Assembly (NCBI RefSeq): GCF_947497275.1
Contig: NZ_CANMFS010000004.1
Span: forward strand, 248,001 to 312,000
Length of the DNA: 64,000 nucleotides
Direction: 5' to 3'
Source of the DNA: an uncultured Sulfitobacter sp.
GTDB lineage: Bacteria > Pseudomonadota > Alphaproteobacteria > Rhodobacterales > Rhodobacteraceae
Part shown: piece after piece, positions 44,354-53,234 of the stretch
Layout of the letters: each line of letters begins with the position of its first letter
Numbering within the stretch: the stretch's first letter is position 1
Position numbers and translations under genes: made by a program
Notes under the pieces: generated by a model
Databases searched by the model: none
What the model was told of the DNA's origin: nothing
What the model saw: the letters and a program-made list of their open reading frames with translations, nothing else

Positions 44354-45508
44354 CTAGACGTCTGCCTTGTCGGTAAACGGCGCCTCTTGCGCACAGAGCG
44401 CGAACGCTTCGGGCACGCCTGCGATAGGCAATGCGATGCCCAGACCGGCGCGGGATGGCGGCGGATATCGTTTCGTGAAGTCGGGGGCCGGGTCCAGCAG
44501 ATTGAACAGGGCTTTGTGGACGGTATGGTATTCCACATGCGCGATGGTCGGCGCGGCTGCGGCAAGCTGGCACGCGGCCACAAGAGCCACAGCGGTCGAA
44601 GACACTTCGAGCGAGAGGTGTGTGTCGCTGTCTGCTGCAAGGTCCTGCAGTGCCATAACGCGCGTGATTCCGCCGCACGCCACCGGAGCGGTTTGCAGGA
44701 AACGGACCTGCACGTCCTGCACCAGCATTTCATGAAGTTCGGTACGATACTCTGCCTCGGTTGCCATTACCGGGACGCCCGCGCGCGACAGGGCGGTCAT
44801 TCCGGCGTAATCCCACGCTTTTGTCGGGGATTGGAACGCTTCGATCCGCTCGTGCGGCACCGCGTCGAAGATCCGCAGCGCGGTGTCGGCGGTGTAGCTG
44901 TACACGCCGTCGATGATCAGCCTGGTCGCAGGCGGCACGGCGTCAAGCACGGCGTTTATCCGCCCGATGTCGGCCTCCTCGTCCAGCGCGCCGATCTTCA
45001 GCTTGATCAGCTCGAACCCCTGCGCCGCCATACCCGCCATTTCGGTGTTCAGCATGGGCTGCGTCTTTCCCTCACCGTACAGGCCGCCGCTTGCGTAAAG
45101 CGCCGCATCGCCGGTGCCGTGCGCAGACAGCAACTGCCACAGTGGTTTGCCCGCCGTTTGCCCGCGCAGATCCCATGCGGCGATATCGACGCCGGACAGC
45201 GCGGACATGAGGATTCCGTGCCGCGCCGTCAATGTCGCGCGCGCGATCAGCCTCTCGGCGATTTGCGGCACGTCCTCCGCCGATTCCCCGATAAAATGCG
45301 GTGCCACTTCGCTGTGCAAGAACGCGACAAGCGCGTCGGGGGCGCTGTCAAAACACCAGCATTCGCCGGTTCCGCTACGGCCTTCGGCATCGTACAACAC
45401 AACGAACACAGCGTATTTCAGCGTCCAGCGGATTGCAGGGTTCCAGACCTTGCCGCCCAGATCGTTGCAGTGCGTGTGAACCGAGATGCGGGTGATGCGC
45501 GCCATCAT
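44354..45508 (-). CDS. Enolase-superfamily enzyme (mandelate racemase/MLE type)
   Basis: This 384-residue protein has the N-terminal capping domain and the C-terminal barrel of the mandelate racemase/muconate-lactonizing group. A KxK pair (Lys169, Lys171 in LIKLKIG) is a likely base, and metal ligands are probably Asp200 (IIDGVYSY), Glu223 (RIEAFQSP) and Glu251 (MATEAEYR). The usual D-x-x-R-x-GG is changed to APVACGG, and His297 (DTHLSLEVS) is the only candidate for the opposite base, so reaction and substrate are open. It sits between gntR (overlap ATGA) and aapJ, suggesting action on an imported amino acid or derivative. Confidence 0.82.
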   Translation of the reverse strand: MMARITRISVHTHCNDLGGKVWNPAIRWTLKYAVFVVLYDAEGRSGTGECWCFDSAPDALVAFLHSEVAPHFIGESAEDVPQIAERLIARATLTARHGILMSALSGVDIAAWDLRGQTAGKPLWQLLSAHGTGDAALYASGGLYGEGKTQPMLNTEMAGMAAQGFELIKLKIGALDEEADIGRINAVLDAVPPATRLIIDGVYSYTADTALRIFDAVPHERIEAFQSPTKAWDYAGMTALSRAGVPVMATEAEYRTELHEMLVQDVQVRFLQTAPVACGGITRVMALQDLAADSDTHLSLEVSSTAVALVAACQLAAAAPTIAHVEYHTVHKALFNLLDPAPDFTKRYPPPSRAGLGIALPIAGVPEAFALCAQEAPFTDKADV

Positions 45509-46242
45509 GGGTCGGCGTCCTGTTTCACGCGGGATGGCTGTGCGATGTCGAAACCGGCGTCGGGTGAATACTGCATCGCGGTTAGGAAACGGTCGTGGAA
45601 TTGCATGGTGTGCGCATGCGCGATCGCATCGGCCTGTGCGACATCACGCGCCTCAATCGCGTCGACAAAATCATGGTGCTGGTCGCGCATCACGCCGCGG
45701 CGGTTGACAGTATCCAGCGACTGGACGTGAATATGAAGCAACCGTCGCGCTTCGGACAAGAGCTCGCGGTACTGGCGGGCCACATAAGGGTTGCGGCCGG
45801 CGTCCCCCACGGCGACGTGAAAGGCGAAATTGGCCTGAAGGATATCGAGCGCCGTCGCCTCATCCACGCTCTCGTTGAAGGCCTCCGCGAGATGCCGCAT
45901 TCTTTTAACGTCCGCATCCTGACGGTTCTGCGCCGCGAGCCGCGTTGCGAGCCGCTGCTGCACGTCCAACGCCAGAATGAATGGGGCGAAATCACGCAAG
46001 TCGACCTGTGCAACGATCGTCGTGCGGTTTGGCAGCGTCTCTACCAGACGTTCCGCCAGCAACCGGTTAAGCGCCTCGCGGATTGGGGAACGCGACACTG
46101 CAAACCGTTTTGACAGCCCGGTTTCGTCAAGCGGATAGCCGGGTGCAAGTCGATGCGTGATGATCTCGTCCCGAAGGACGCGGTAGATCTCGCTCGAAGC
46201 TGCGCCTCGTTGAAAAGTCTTGGGCGGTTTGTCCTGCGTCAA
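45505..46242 (-). CDS. GntR-family (FCD domain) transcriptional regulator
   Basis: This regulator has an N-terminal GntR winged helix (SSEIYRVLRDEIITHRLAPG, ETGLSKRFAVSRSPIREALN) and an all-helical FCD ligand domain with metal-type histidines (HVAVGD, HDFVDAIEARD, HAHTMQFHDR). I place the start at a TTG (46242), with GAGAGG upstream, giving 245 residues; in-frame upstream starts run into an operator-like repeat and a terminator. It heads the unit with the enolase enzyme and the aap transporter and probably controls it. The start codon is uncertain. Confidence 0.85.
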   Translation of the reverse strand: MTQDKPPKTFQRGAASSEIYRVLRDEIITHRLAPGYPLDETGLSKRFAVSRSPIREALNRLLAERLVETLPNRTTIVAQVDLRDFAPFILALDVQQRLATRLAAQNRQDADVKRMRHLAEAFNESVDEATALDILQANFAFHVAVGDAGRNPYVARQYRELLSEARRLLHIHVQSLDTVNRRGVMRDQHHDFVDAIEARDVAQADAIAHAHTMQFHDRFLTAMQYSPDAGFDIAQPSRVKQDADP

Positions 46243-46273
46243 AGGCCGTTGCCTCTCAAAGCTGCTGAGATTC

Positions 46274-46294
46274 CTGTCGACAGAGTGTCGACAA
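46274..46294. promoter_or_regulatory. Paired TGTCGACA palindromes, likely GntR operator
   Basis: Two copies of the palindromic octamer TGTCGACA lie 11 bases apart centre to centre, about 32 bases before the proposed gntR start. FadR/FCD regulators bind short palindromes of the form TTGTC-GACAA, so this looks like an autoregulatory operator. Binding is inferred. Confidence 0.55.
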
Positions 46295-46386
46295 AAGATG
46301 CATCTGTCCAGATTTTTCTGACCGATCCTGTGCCGCGAACCGCAATTTGAGCACATGCTCTGCAATGCCGATTTTGAGAGGTCATG

Positions 46387-46423
46387 AAAGAAAAACGCCA
46401 CGCACCGTTACGGGTGCATGGCG
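46387..46423 (-). terminator. Intrinsic terminator of hemY
   Basis: A long hairpin (CGCCA-x-GCACC paired with GGTGC-x-TGGCG) is followed on the minus strand by TTTTTCTTT. It lies 32 bases after the hemY stop, so it ends the hemD-mic60-hemY transcript before gntR. Confidence 0.85.
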
Positions 46424-46454
46424 ATTCGGTTGCCCGGTTTTTACAACGGTGCCG

Positions 46455-47972
46455 TCAGCCGGCGTTCTTCTCCGGCGTCGGTGCCGTATTTCCAGGTGCT
46501 AAGGTTGTGTGATCATCGTCGATAATCTCCGCGTCCTCGATCGTCACGTCCTGATCCACTGGCACAACGGAATTTGCGCCCGTATTATCCGCGGTCGGTG
46601 CCCCGACGATCAACGGTAACATCTGTGCGCCTGCAGGCATCGCCACATCGGATTGCGGTGGGCGCTTCCACTCCAGCGTGTCGAAGCTGGAACAATTCTC
46701 GCAGATCGGCTTCCAGTCCGTATGGATGTGCTGGCAATTTTCGCAGATCCATTGCGGTCCACGCGGTACGGCCAGAGCGCGAGCAAGCCAGCCTTTGACG
46801 ATAGTATCGGACGCACCCTCGCCCCGCTCGATCGCCGCCATCAACGTGACCGACCGTGCATCCGGATCCGTTTCAACCAGATCGCCCAACGCGCGGCGCG
46901 CGGCGGGGAAATCCTCGTTCGCTATGTTCAGCTCTGCGAGCAGCATTCTGGTCTCGGGATGCTCCGTCTTGATCCGGGTAAGGGTGGTAAATCTCTTGAT
47001 CCGAGCGGAGGGGCTTTCGTCGGGAGCGATCTCGGCAAACGCCGCTGCCAGATCGGGATGTGGCCGCACCTCCCATGCCTTCTTCAACACACGCGCGGCA
47101 TAGCGCGGCTTGTCCTTGGCAATGTAGCCGCGCGCGGCCATGACTGCGGCTGGGATTAGATCGGGCGAGAGCCGGTTCGCCTCGATAGCCGTCTCGCGTG
47201 CTTCGATACTGCTGTCGTCTGAAATTACATCGCGTGCTTCGGACAGCGCCAACACCGCATCGCGGCGCTTGTGGACATCGCGCGGCAACTGACCATTGCG
47301 CAGTTTTGCGTCCAAGGTCTTGCGCGCCCCGCTCCAGTCATGTGTTTCGGCCTGAAGCCGAAGCAGAACATCGCCGGTTTCTTCATGCTTCGGTTTCAGA
47401 GCAAAGGCTTTCTTGGCAAGCTGGAGGGCGGTTTCGGTATCGCCGTCGGCGAGCTTTTGCATCATGATGCCGCGCACCCCGACAAACCGGGTCTGTTCGT
47501 TCTCCACCAGTTTGCGATAGGTCTCTTCCGCCTTGCGCCGATCGCCGGCAAGTTCAGCGGCCTGCGCGGTGAGCAGGTTGGTCAGCTCTGGCTTATTCAG
47601 GTATTTGTCGGCTCTCGCCGCCTTGGCCATCGCCAGTCGACCCTCGCCACTGGCCAGCGCCATCAATCCTTCGGACAGTGCCTCAAATCCCTTGCGCTCG
47701 CGGTTGCGGTCGAAATGACGCGACAGCGCGGTTTCATCGCCATTGAGGAATTTCAGCACCGCTATAAGGAGCGACAACAGCTTGAGCAGAATCCAGACCG
47801 CGACCACCATGGCAATGATCAGCAAGATCGCCTGTAACGGTCCGAAGTTCAGCTCGAATCCCAAGGCTCGGATCTGCATGCCGCCCTGCGCCTCGAGCAG
47901 AAAGCTTGCGCCCCATGCCAACGCACCGATGATGCCAACAAAGAAGATAATTTTTACCAGTGACCAGATCAT
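46455..47972 (-). CDS. hemY: HemY-like TPR membrane protein
   Basis: This 505-residue protein has two membrane helices (residues 3-27 and 44-75) followed by TPR-like helical repeats, the layout of the proteobacterial HemY-N protein linked to haem synthesis. The C-terminal part carries a four-cysteine zinc-ribbon-like knuckle (Cys410, Cys413, Cys424, Cys427; CENC repeated twice), as in LapB/YciM-type rubredoxin knuckles. It is encoded 11 bases after the mic60-like gene. The biochemical role of HemY in this group is unknown; it is not protoporphyrinogen oxidase. Confidence 0.88.
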   Translation of the reverse strand: MIWSLVKIIFFVGIIGALAWGASFLLEAQGGMQIRALGFELNFGPLQAILLIIAMVVAVWILLKLLSLLIAVLKFLNGDETALSRHFDRNRERKGFEALSEGLMALASGEGRLAMAKAARADKYLNKPELTNLLTAQAAELAGDRRKAEETYRKLVENEQTRFVGVRGIMMQKLADGDTETALQLAKKAFALKPKHEETGDVLLRLQAETHDWSGARKTLDAKLRNGQLPRDVHKRRDAVLALSEARDVISDDSSIEARETAIEANRLSPDLIPAAVMAARGYIAKDKPRYAARVLKKAWEVRPHPDLAAAFAEIAPDESPSARIKRFTTLTRIKTEHPETRMLLAELNIANEDFPAARRALGDLVETDPDARSVTLMAAIERGEGASDTIVKGWLARALAVPRGPQWICENCQHIHTDWKPICENCSSFDTLEWKRPPQSDVAMPAGAQMLPLIVGAPTADNTGANSVVPVDQDVTIEDAEIIDDDHTTLAPGNTAPTPEKNAG

Positions 47973-47983
47973 ATCGGTATTCC

Positions 47984-49408
47984 TTAGTCTGCCGTCAGGC
48001 GTTGTGCCAATTCGTCAGCCGCTGTGCGCGCGGCGACGCGGGATCGCGCGGCTTCGCGCCAGTCCGCAAGCGCGGACCCGGCCTGTTCGGGCAGGGCATC
48101 GAGTTCAGTCAAGGTGTCGTCAAGATTGCCGTTTAACAAGGCAGCCTCCGCACGCGACAGGATTGCATCAGGGTCGCTCCCCTCACGCGGCGCGACCGAC
48201 CGTGCGCCAAGCTGCCGCTTGAGGAAGCTTGAAAAACCCTGCTCACCATCTGCCGCACCGGCGGCACGCGCCGCAGAAAGCGCACTGCGTGCAGCATCGG
48301 GGAACTGCGCCTGAAGCATGTTGAGTGTGACGACCCCGTCGGCGGCGTTCTCGGTCAATGCCGATGGGACATCGCCGACGTCGAGAGATTGCAGCGTCTC
48401 GACCGGTGCGGCGAACGGTTGCCCCGCATCAATCGCCGAAACGATCTTGGTGATCGCGGCCTGCGCATTCGCGATACGCGCAGCCTCGGCGCTGGCCGCC
48501 TCTGCATTTCTGGCATCTTCCAGCAGGGTCTGGATTTCATTGCGTTGTGTTTCGACAGAGGATTGCAGCGCAGAAAGCTCCTCTGCATATTGAGCAGCCG
48601 CATCACTGTCGGGCCCACCCTCGGTCGTCGGCGCGGGACGATCTTCAAGGGTCGCAATGCGGCTCTCCAACGTATCCAGACGCTCTTCGATCGGCGCCAG
48701 ATCGACCGGTTCGGAAGGTTCGGCGGCAGGCGCAGGAGCAGGCTCCGGTGCCGGGGCGTTTTCCAACGCGGCGATCCGTTCCTGCTGGCTGTCGAGTGCT
48801 TCGCTCAACACAGCATTCGCCGCTGTATCGTCGCGCGAAAAGACATCAAGCTCTGCTGCCATGAACCCAAGTATGCCGGCGATGATGCCGCCAAGCACCA
48901 GTGGCAAAAACGTGTTGTTGCGCGGCGTGACCTGGGCGGGCACAGGTACCGGGTGGACGGCTTCGGCCGTGGATGCCTCGGAGGCGTCGGCTTTGGTCTG
49001 CGTCCCGATGGCCTCGGCTTCGGGCGCATCCGCGCCTGGCGCGTCAACCTGCGCAAACGGGTCGACGGGCGTGTCGTCCGCCATAACATGCGCATTGTCG
49101 GACGCATCCTCCGGCTCGGTCTCCGGTGTGTCCACCGCATCAGCGGATACTGTGCCTGTCTCCGGTTTGTCCCGAACGGCCCCGTCGTCGGGCCCCGATG
49201 CCATTTCGCCACCCTCGGTCTTTTCCGGCTCCGCCTTCTCCGGCTCTGGCTGGATTTCTTCCGCCTTTTTGGTGTCGTCCGGAGCTGCTGATCCCGCATC
49301 AGAGGCTTCGTTCTCGTTGCTTACTGCATTTTCGATATTCGCATCATCCGCTTTAGCGGCAGAGGGTTTGCCCTTCGAGGAGCTCGTTTTCTTTGCTGAA
49401 GCCACCAC
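47984..49408 (-). CDS. Mic60/mitofilin-like inner-membrane protein
   Basis: This protein of about 474 residues has an acidic, proline-rich N-terminal half, one membrane helix (about residues 163-185, TFLPLVLGGIIAGILGFMAA), a coiled coil and a C-terminal mitofilin-like domain (SALSAARAAGAADGEQGFSSF, then a tail of helical repeats). Alphaproteobacterial Mic60 shapes intracytoplasmic membranes and is regularly encoded between hemD and hemY, as here. There is no ATG; GTG codons at 49414, 49408 and 49405 are possible starts, and 49408 is best spaced from AAAAGG. Confidence 0.85.
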   Translation of the reverse strand: MVASAKKTSSSKGKPSAAKADDANIENAVSNENEASDAGSAAPDDTKKAEEIQPEPEKAEPEKTEGGEMASGPDDGAVRDKPETGTVSADAVDTPETEPEDASDNAHVMADDTPVDPFAQVDAPGADAPEAEAIGTQTKADASEASTAEAVHPVPVPAQVTPRNNTFLPLVLGGIIAGILGFMAAELDVFSRDDTAANAVLSEALDSQQERIAALENAPAPEPAPAPAAEPSEPVDLAPIEERLDTLESRIATLEDRPAPTTEGGPDSDAAAQYAEELSALQSSVETQRNEIQTLLEDARNAEAASAEAARIANAQAAITKIVSAIDAGQPFAAPVETLQSLDVGDVPSALTENAADGVVTLNMLQAQFPDAARSALSAARAAGAADGEQGFSSFLKRQLGARSVAPREGSDPDAILSRAEAALLNGNLDDTLTELDALPEQAGSALADWREAARSRVAARTAADELAQRLTAD

Positions 49409-49477
49409 ATACACCTTTTCGATTCTTGCCTTTCACAGGCATTCGTTGAGCGACCTTAGCCCGCAAGTACAGGCCTC

Positions 49478-50179
49478 TCAAGACAAGGCGCGTATTAAGC
49501 ACTGGTTTTCAACCGCTTTACGCATCAGGCCAATTTCAGGCGCATCCAGAACCGTCAGACTGGCAACTGTCATCAGCTTCAAAGGCGCGGCGACCGCCTC
49601 GCTCAATGCTATCACATGGACCGCGGGAATGTGATTTCCAGCTTCTCCTGCAAAATGCCTGGCACTGCGCGGTGAAAACAACGGGACGATGCAGGTCGTG
49701 CGCAGCGCCGCGCGCGCGGTGTCGGCAAGAGGCAGCATAATCTGCCGATAGATCGTAAGACGGCGCGCGGAAAGGCCACCTTCGATCAATCGCTCGACAA
49801 TGCTGCCGCGTGTATGTGCTCCGGCCAGGTGCACGAACGTACCATCCGGACGCCGCGTCAGCAGATCCGAAACCAACGCATCTGCGGTCTGACCGCTCTG
49901 AACCGCATCCCAGCCCCGCCCGGTTGCGGCAGCGGTCGTGCCTGCGCCAACGCAATAGGCCCGCCGCCCCAGACCGTCGGGGGCATGCCGTACACCGTTC
50001 AACGAGGTAAAAACCGCAGTGTCGCTCGGATCGAGCCGTGGGCGGGTTTGCGTGCTCTCGATCTCCATCAGTGGCGCGATATCGACGTTCACTTTCACCA
50101 TGACCGTCCGCGCAAGATCAGCCAGAAACTGTTCGGACTGCGCGCGCGGACGGGTCAGCAAAAGGGTCGGCTTGGGCAT
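49478..50179 (-). CDS. hemD: Uroporphyrinogen-III synthase HemD
   Basis: HemD cyclises hydroxymethylbilane to uroporphyrinogen III. The 233-residue protein is poorly conserved, as the family always is, but shows [13 protein letters not shown] at the start, [30 protein letters not shown], and FSPRSARHF. The ATG at 50179 was chosen over an upstream TTG. Position upstream of mic60 and hemY and divergent from tsaD is the standard alphaproteobacterial arrangement. Confidence 0.9.
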   Translation of the reverse strand: MPKPTLLLTRPRAQSEQFLADLARTVMVKVNVDIAPLMEIESTQTRPRLDPSDTAVFTSLNGVRHAPDGLGRRAYCVGAGTTAAATGRGWDAVQSGQTADALVSDLLTRRPDGTFVHLAGAHTRGSIVERLIEGGLSARRLTIYRQIMLPLADTARAALRTTCIVPLFSPRSARHFAGEAGNHIPAVHVIALSEAVAAPLKLMTVASLTVLDAPEIGLMRKAVENQCLIRALS

Positions 50180-50264
50180 GGGCAACGACGCTCTCAGGAT
50201 TGTTTGCCGGGCGTCGGAGTGTTACCTGCGCACAAAGATGCTTGCAACGGAAACCGCCCCGCCC

Positions 50265-51353
50265 ATGCCCATCCACACGATCCTCGGAATAGAAAGCAGC
50301 TGCGACGACACCGCCGCCGCGATCCTGCGCGGCAATGCCGGACGGGCGGAGATTCTTTCGTCGGTGGTTATGGGACAGACTGCCTTGCACGCGGATTTCG
50401 GCGGCGTGGTGCCCGAAATTGCCGCCCGCGCCCATGCCGAAAAGCTTGATCACTGCATTGAGCAGGCGCTGGTCGACGCCGGTACCACACTGGCAGAGAT
50501 CGACGCGGTGGCCGTCACGTCGGGGCCGGGTCTGATCGGCGGCGTGGTATCAGGTGTGATGTGCGCAAAGGGGATCGCGATGGCGCGTGGCATCCCGCTT
50601 TACGGGATCAATCATCTGGCTGGCCATGCGCTGACACCACGACTGACGGACGGTGTCGCTTTTCCCTATCTGATGTTGCTGGTTTCGGGCGGACACTGCC
50701 AGTTCCTCGTCGTTGCAGGGCCAGATGAGTTTCGCCGTCTCGGCGGCACCATAGATGACGCGCCGGGCGAAGCGTTCGACAAGGTCGCGCGTCTGATTTC
50801 TCTGTCCCAGCCCGGTGGCCCGGCAATCGAGGCGCGCGCATCAGCGGGCGATCCCGACCGGTTCCGCCTGCCCCGTCCCCTGCTGGACCGCGCGGGGTGC
50901 GATATGTCGTTCTCTGGACTAAAAACCGCCGTGCTGCGCCAGCGGGACAAGGTGCTGCAAGACGGCGCGCTGACAGCGCGCGATCAGGCGGATCTGGCGG
51001 CGGGGTTTCAGGCCGCCGTTGTCAATGTGCTCACAGAAAAGACCCGCCGCGCATTGGCCGAGTATCTGGCGCTTTCGCCTGCACAGCCAACACTGTGCGT
51101 CGCCGGTGGTGTCGCCGCAAATATGGCGATCCGCGCGAGCCTGGAAAAAGCCGCCGAGGACGTGGGTGCCGATTTCATCGCACCGCCGCTGCGCCTGTGC
51201 ACAGATAACGCTGCGATGATCGCCTATGCCGCCTTCGAGCAGATGAACCATCGAGATGCCGATGGAATGGACCTGTCCGCACGGCCGCGCTGGCCATTGG
51301 ACCGCTCTTCGCCCACTATGCTGGGCAGTGGCAAGAAGGGAGCGAAGGCATGA
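50265..51353 (+). CDS. tsaD: tRNA N6-threonylcarbamoyladenosine synthase TsaD
   Basis: TsaD transfers threonylcarbamoyl to A37 of ANN-decoding tRNAs, working with TsaB and TsaE. The 362-residue protein has the ASKHA start ([14 protein letters not shown]), the metal-binding motif [18 protein letters not shown] and the C-terminal [13 protein letters not shown] at 50265 or 50238 could start it; neither has a clear ribosome-binding site, and the shorter gives the usual length. The stop overlaps the gpsA start (ATGA). tsaE is also in this window at 61055. Confidence 0.95.
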   Translation: MPIHTILGIESSCDDTAAAILRGNAGRAEILSSVVMGQTALHADFGGVVPEIAARAHAEKLDHCIEQALVDAGTTLAEIDAVAVTSGPGLIGGVVSGVMCAKGIAMARGIPLYGINHLAGHALTPRLTDGVAFPYLMLLVSGGHCQFLVVAGPDEFRRLGGTIDDAPGEAFDKVARLISLSQPGGPAIEARASAGDPDRFRLPRPLLDRAGCDMSFSGLKTAVLRQRDKVLQDGALTARDQADLAAGFQAAVVNVLTEKTRRALAEYLALSPAQPTLCVAGGVAANMAIRASLEKAAEDVGADFIAPPLRLCTDNAAMIAYAAFEQMNHRDADGMDLSARPRWPLDRSSPTMLGSGKKGAKA

Positions 51354-52303
51354 TTGTTTCTGTTCTGGGCGCGGGCGCATTCGGAACTGCCCTTGCCATC
51401 GCCATCGGGTCGGTGCGTCCCGTCACGCTTTGGGGGCGAGATATTCACGATATGGCGCAGCAGCGTGAAAACACGCGCCGCCTGCCCGGTTGTCCCTTCC
51501 CCGCGCAGATGCAGGTCATCGACGATCTGTCGTCAGCTTTACAGACCGATACGCTTCTAATCGCGGTGCCGATGCAGAAATTGCGCGGATTTGTGCATGA
51601 TAATGCGCGCAATCTGGCTGGCAAAACACTGGTGGCCTGCTGCAAGGGGATTGAGCTGAGCACTGGCGCCGGCCCCGTCCAGATCATCGAAGAGGAGGCG
51701 CCAAAAGCGCGCGCAGCGATACTGACGGGACCGAGTTTTGCCGCGGATATCGCGCGTGGCCTTCCGACGGCTCTGACCCTTGCCGCAGCCGATGAAAGCA
51801 GCGCGCAACGTCTGCAGGAACAACTGACCACCCCTGCGCTGCGGCTTTACCGGACGACCGACACCATCGGCGCCGAACTTGGCGGCGCGCTCAAGAATGT
51901 GGTCGCAATCGCTTGCGGTGCGGCGATGGGTGCGGGCCTTGGAGAAAGCGCGCGGGCGGCGTTGATGACACGCGGCTTTGCCGAGATGCAGCGCATGGCA
52001 GCTTACCGTGGCGCGGATCCGGAGACGCTTTCGGGTCTGTCCGGATTTGGCGATCTCGCCCTTACCTGTACCTCCGAAGGCTCTCGAAATTACCGCTTGG
52101 GGCTTAGCCTTGGCGCGGGAGAGCCATTCGATAGCAGCACAACCGTCGAAGGCGCGTCCACAGCGCGCGCGATGGCGCAAGTGGCCGAGGATGCCGGGAT
52201 CGAAATGCCGATTACCGCCGCCGTTGCAGCCGTACTCGACAACCGCTTGGATGTGCCCAGCGCCATGCGCAGCCTTTTGACAAGACCCCTGAAGGAGGAA
52301 TGA
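51350..52303 (+). CDS. gpsA: Glycerol-3-phosphate dehydrogenase [NAD(P)+] GpsA
   Basis: GpsA reduces dihydroxyacetone phosphate to sn-glycerol 3-phosphate for phospholipid synthesis. The 317-residue protein has the Rossmann motif [10 protein letters not shown], the [19 protein letters not shown] segment, the catalytic lysine region ([21 protein letters not shown]) and [14 protein letters not shown]. It is coupled to tsaD by a four-base overlap and is followed by the YciI-like gene one base later. Confidence 0.97.
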   Translation: MIVSVLGAGAFGTALAIAIGSVRPVTLWGRDIHDMAQQRENTRRLPGCPFPAQMQVIDDLSSALQTDTLLIAVPMQKLRGFVHDNARNLAGKTLVACCKGIELSTGAGPVQIIEEEAPKARAAILTGPSFAADIARGLPTALTLAAADESSAQRLQEQLTTPALRLYRTTDTIGAELGGALKNVVAIACGAAMGAGLGESARAALMTRGFAEMQRMAAYRGADPETLSGLSGFGDLALTCTSEGSRNYRLGLSLGAGEPFDSSTTVEGASTARAMAQVAEDAGIEMPITAAVAAVLDNRLDVPSAMRSLLTRPLKEE

Positions 52304-52304
52304 A

Positions 52305-52577
52305 ATGTTTGTTTGCCTTATGGCCCACGACAAGGCGGATGCGCTCGGCATCCGGATGGAAAACCGCCCGGCGCATGTCGAGTACCTGAAAAGCACCGAT
52401 CATGTGCATCTGGCGGGGCCTTTGTTGAATACGGACGGTGACATGGTCGGCTCGATGATCGTTCTGGACGTGCCCGATATGGCGGCGGCAGAGACATGGG
52501 CCGCGAACGATCCATATGCGAAGGCGGGCCTGTTCGAAACTGTCACCCTCACCGAATGGAAAAAGGTGATCGGCTGA
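52305..52577 (+). CDS. YciI family protein
   Basis: This 90-residue protein is a single YciI/YCII dimeric alpha-beta domain, starting MFVCLMAHDKADA and containing RPAHVEYLKS, AGPLL and the AANDPYAKAGLFE segment with a conserved His/Asp pair. The family resembles muconolactone isomerase in fold; function is unknown. It is encoded in tight overlap with gpsA and the EVE protein (TGATG), so it is part of the tsaD-gpsA-yciI-EVE unit. Confidence 0.88.
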   Translation: MFVCLMAHDKADALGIRMENRPAHVEYLKSTDHVHLAGPLLNTDGDMVGSMIVLDVPDMAAAETWAANDPYAKAGLFETVTLTEWKKVIG

Positions 52578-52999
52578 TGGCCTATTGGCTTTTCAAATCC
52601 GAACCGTCGGTCTGGGGGTGGCAGGATCAGGCAGCCAAGGGCGACATGGGCGAGGAATGGGACGGTGTGCGCAACTATCAGGCCCGCAATTTCATGCGCG
52701 ATATGGCAATTGGCGATCTGGGTTTCTTCTATCACTCTCAGAAAGAGCGCGCGATCGTCGGCATCGTGGAAGTCTGCGCCGAAGCGCATCCCGACAGCAG
52801 CACTGACGACGAGCGGTGGGAGTGTGTGGACATCAAGGCGGTACGGCCTTTCAAGGAACATGTAACGCTGGACGACATCAAAGCCGATCCGCGGCTGGGC
52901 GACATGATGCTGGTAAAGAACCCGCGCCTGTCCGTGCAACCCGTGACGAAGAACGAATGGCAGATCGTCTGCGGCATGGGGCAAACCGACCCCGCCTGA
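52577..52999 (+). CDS. EVE domain-containing protein
   Basis: This 140-residue protein is a complete EVE (PUA/YTH-like) domain: AYWLFKSEPSVWGWQDQ, WDGVRNYQARNFMRDMAIGD and LGFFYHS are characteristic, and the aromatic cage is preserved. EVE proteins bind modified bases in DNA or RNA. The ATG at 52577 overlaps the yciI stop. The linkage of yciI and EVE genes behind gpsA is common in alphaproteobacteria. It is followed 20 bases later by a hairpin. Confidence 0.9.
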   Translation: MAYWLFKSEPSVWGWQDQAAKGDMGEEWDGVRNYQARNFMRDMAIGDLGFFYHSQKERAIVGIVEVCAEAHPDSSTDDERWECVDIKAVRPFKEHVTLDDIKADPRLGDMMLVKNPRLSVQPVTKNEWQIVCGMGQTDPA

Positions 53000-53019
53000 A
53001 CCGGAAAGGTCGGACAACG

Positions 53020-53054
53020 AAAAAAGGGTTCCGGCACCCCGCCAGAACCCTTTC
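53020..53054 (-). terminator. Strong hairpin terminator downstream of the EVE gene
   Basis: A 12-pair stem with one mismatch (AAAGGGTTC-x-GGC / GCC-x-GAACCCTTT) has a five-base loop. On the minus strand it runs into TTTTTT, making a strong intrinsic terminator in that direction; on the plus strand the tail is weaker. It could end the EVE transcript and a minus-strand small RNA. Confidence 0.75.
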
Positions 53055-53118
53055 TCACCCCGTGTGCTCCCATGAACCCACACACGTATGACAATCTGTT
53101 CTGGCCGTCCTGGCCGTG
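53020..53118 (-). ncRNA. Candidate small RNA between the EVE and DUF2853 genes
   Basis: On the minus strand, TTGCAT (53148-53153) and TATTCC (53125-53130) are separated by exactly 17 bases, a plausible sigma-70 promoter, and about 100 bases later comes the strong terminator at 53020. No gene lies between them, and the DUF2853 gene has its own terminator upstream at 53178-53210, so this would be a separate transcript. I do not recognise the family. The promoter -10 element is imperfect. Confidence 0.35.
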
Positions 53119-53177
53119 AAGACAGGAATACGGGACCACGCAAAAATATGCAAGAATTCAGAACTTTAAACTGTATA

Positions 53178-53210
53178 CAATAAAGAAACGCCCGCTTAAC
53201 CAAGCGGGCG
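53178..53210 (-). terminator. Intrinsic terminator of the DUF2853 gene
   Basis: A perfect 9-base stem (CGCCCGCTT / AAGCGGGCG) with a four-base loop is followed on the minus strand by TTTCTTTATT. It begins about 25 bases after the stop of the DUF2853 gene. Confidence 0.85.
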
Positions 53211-53234
53211 CTGCTGCGGCTATCGCGGTGGTGA

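Noticed and set aside
46243-46401. Longer gntR start at GTG 46401 or ATG 46356
   Set aside because: The extension would run from a terminator hairpin and through an operator-like repeat, and adds a cysteine-rich tail absent from the family.
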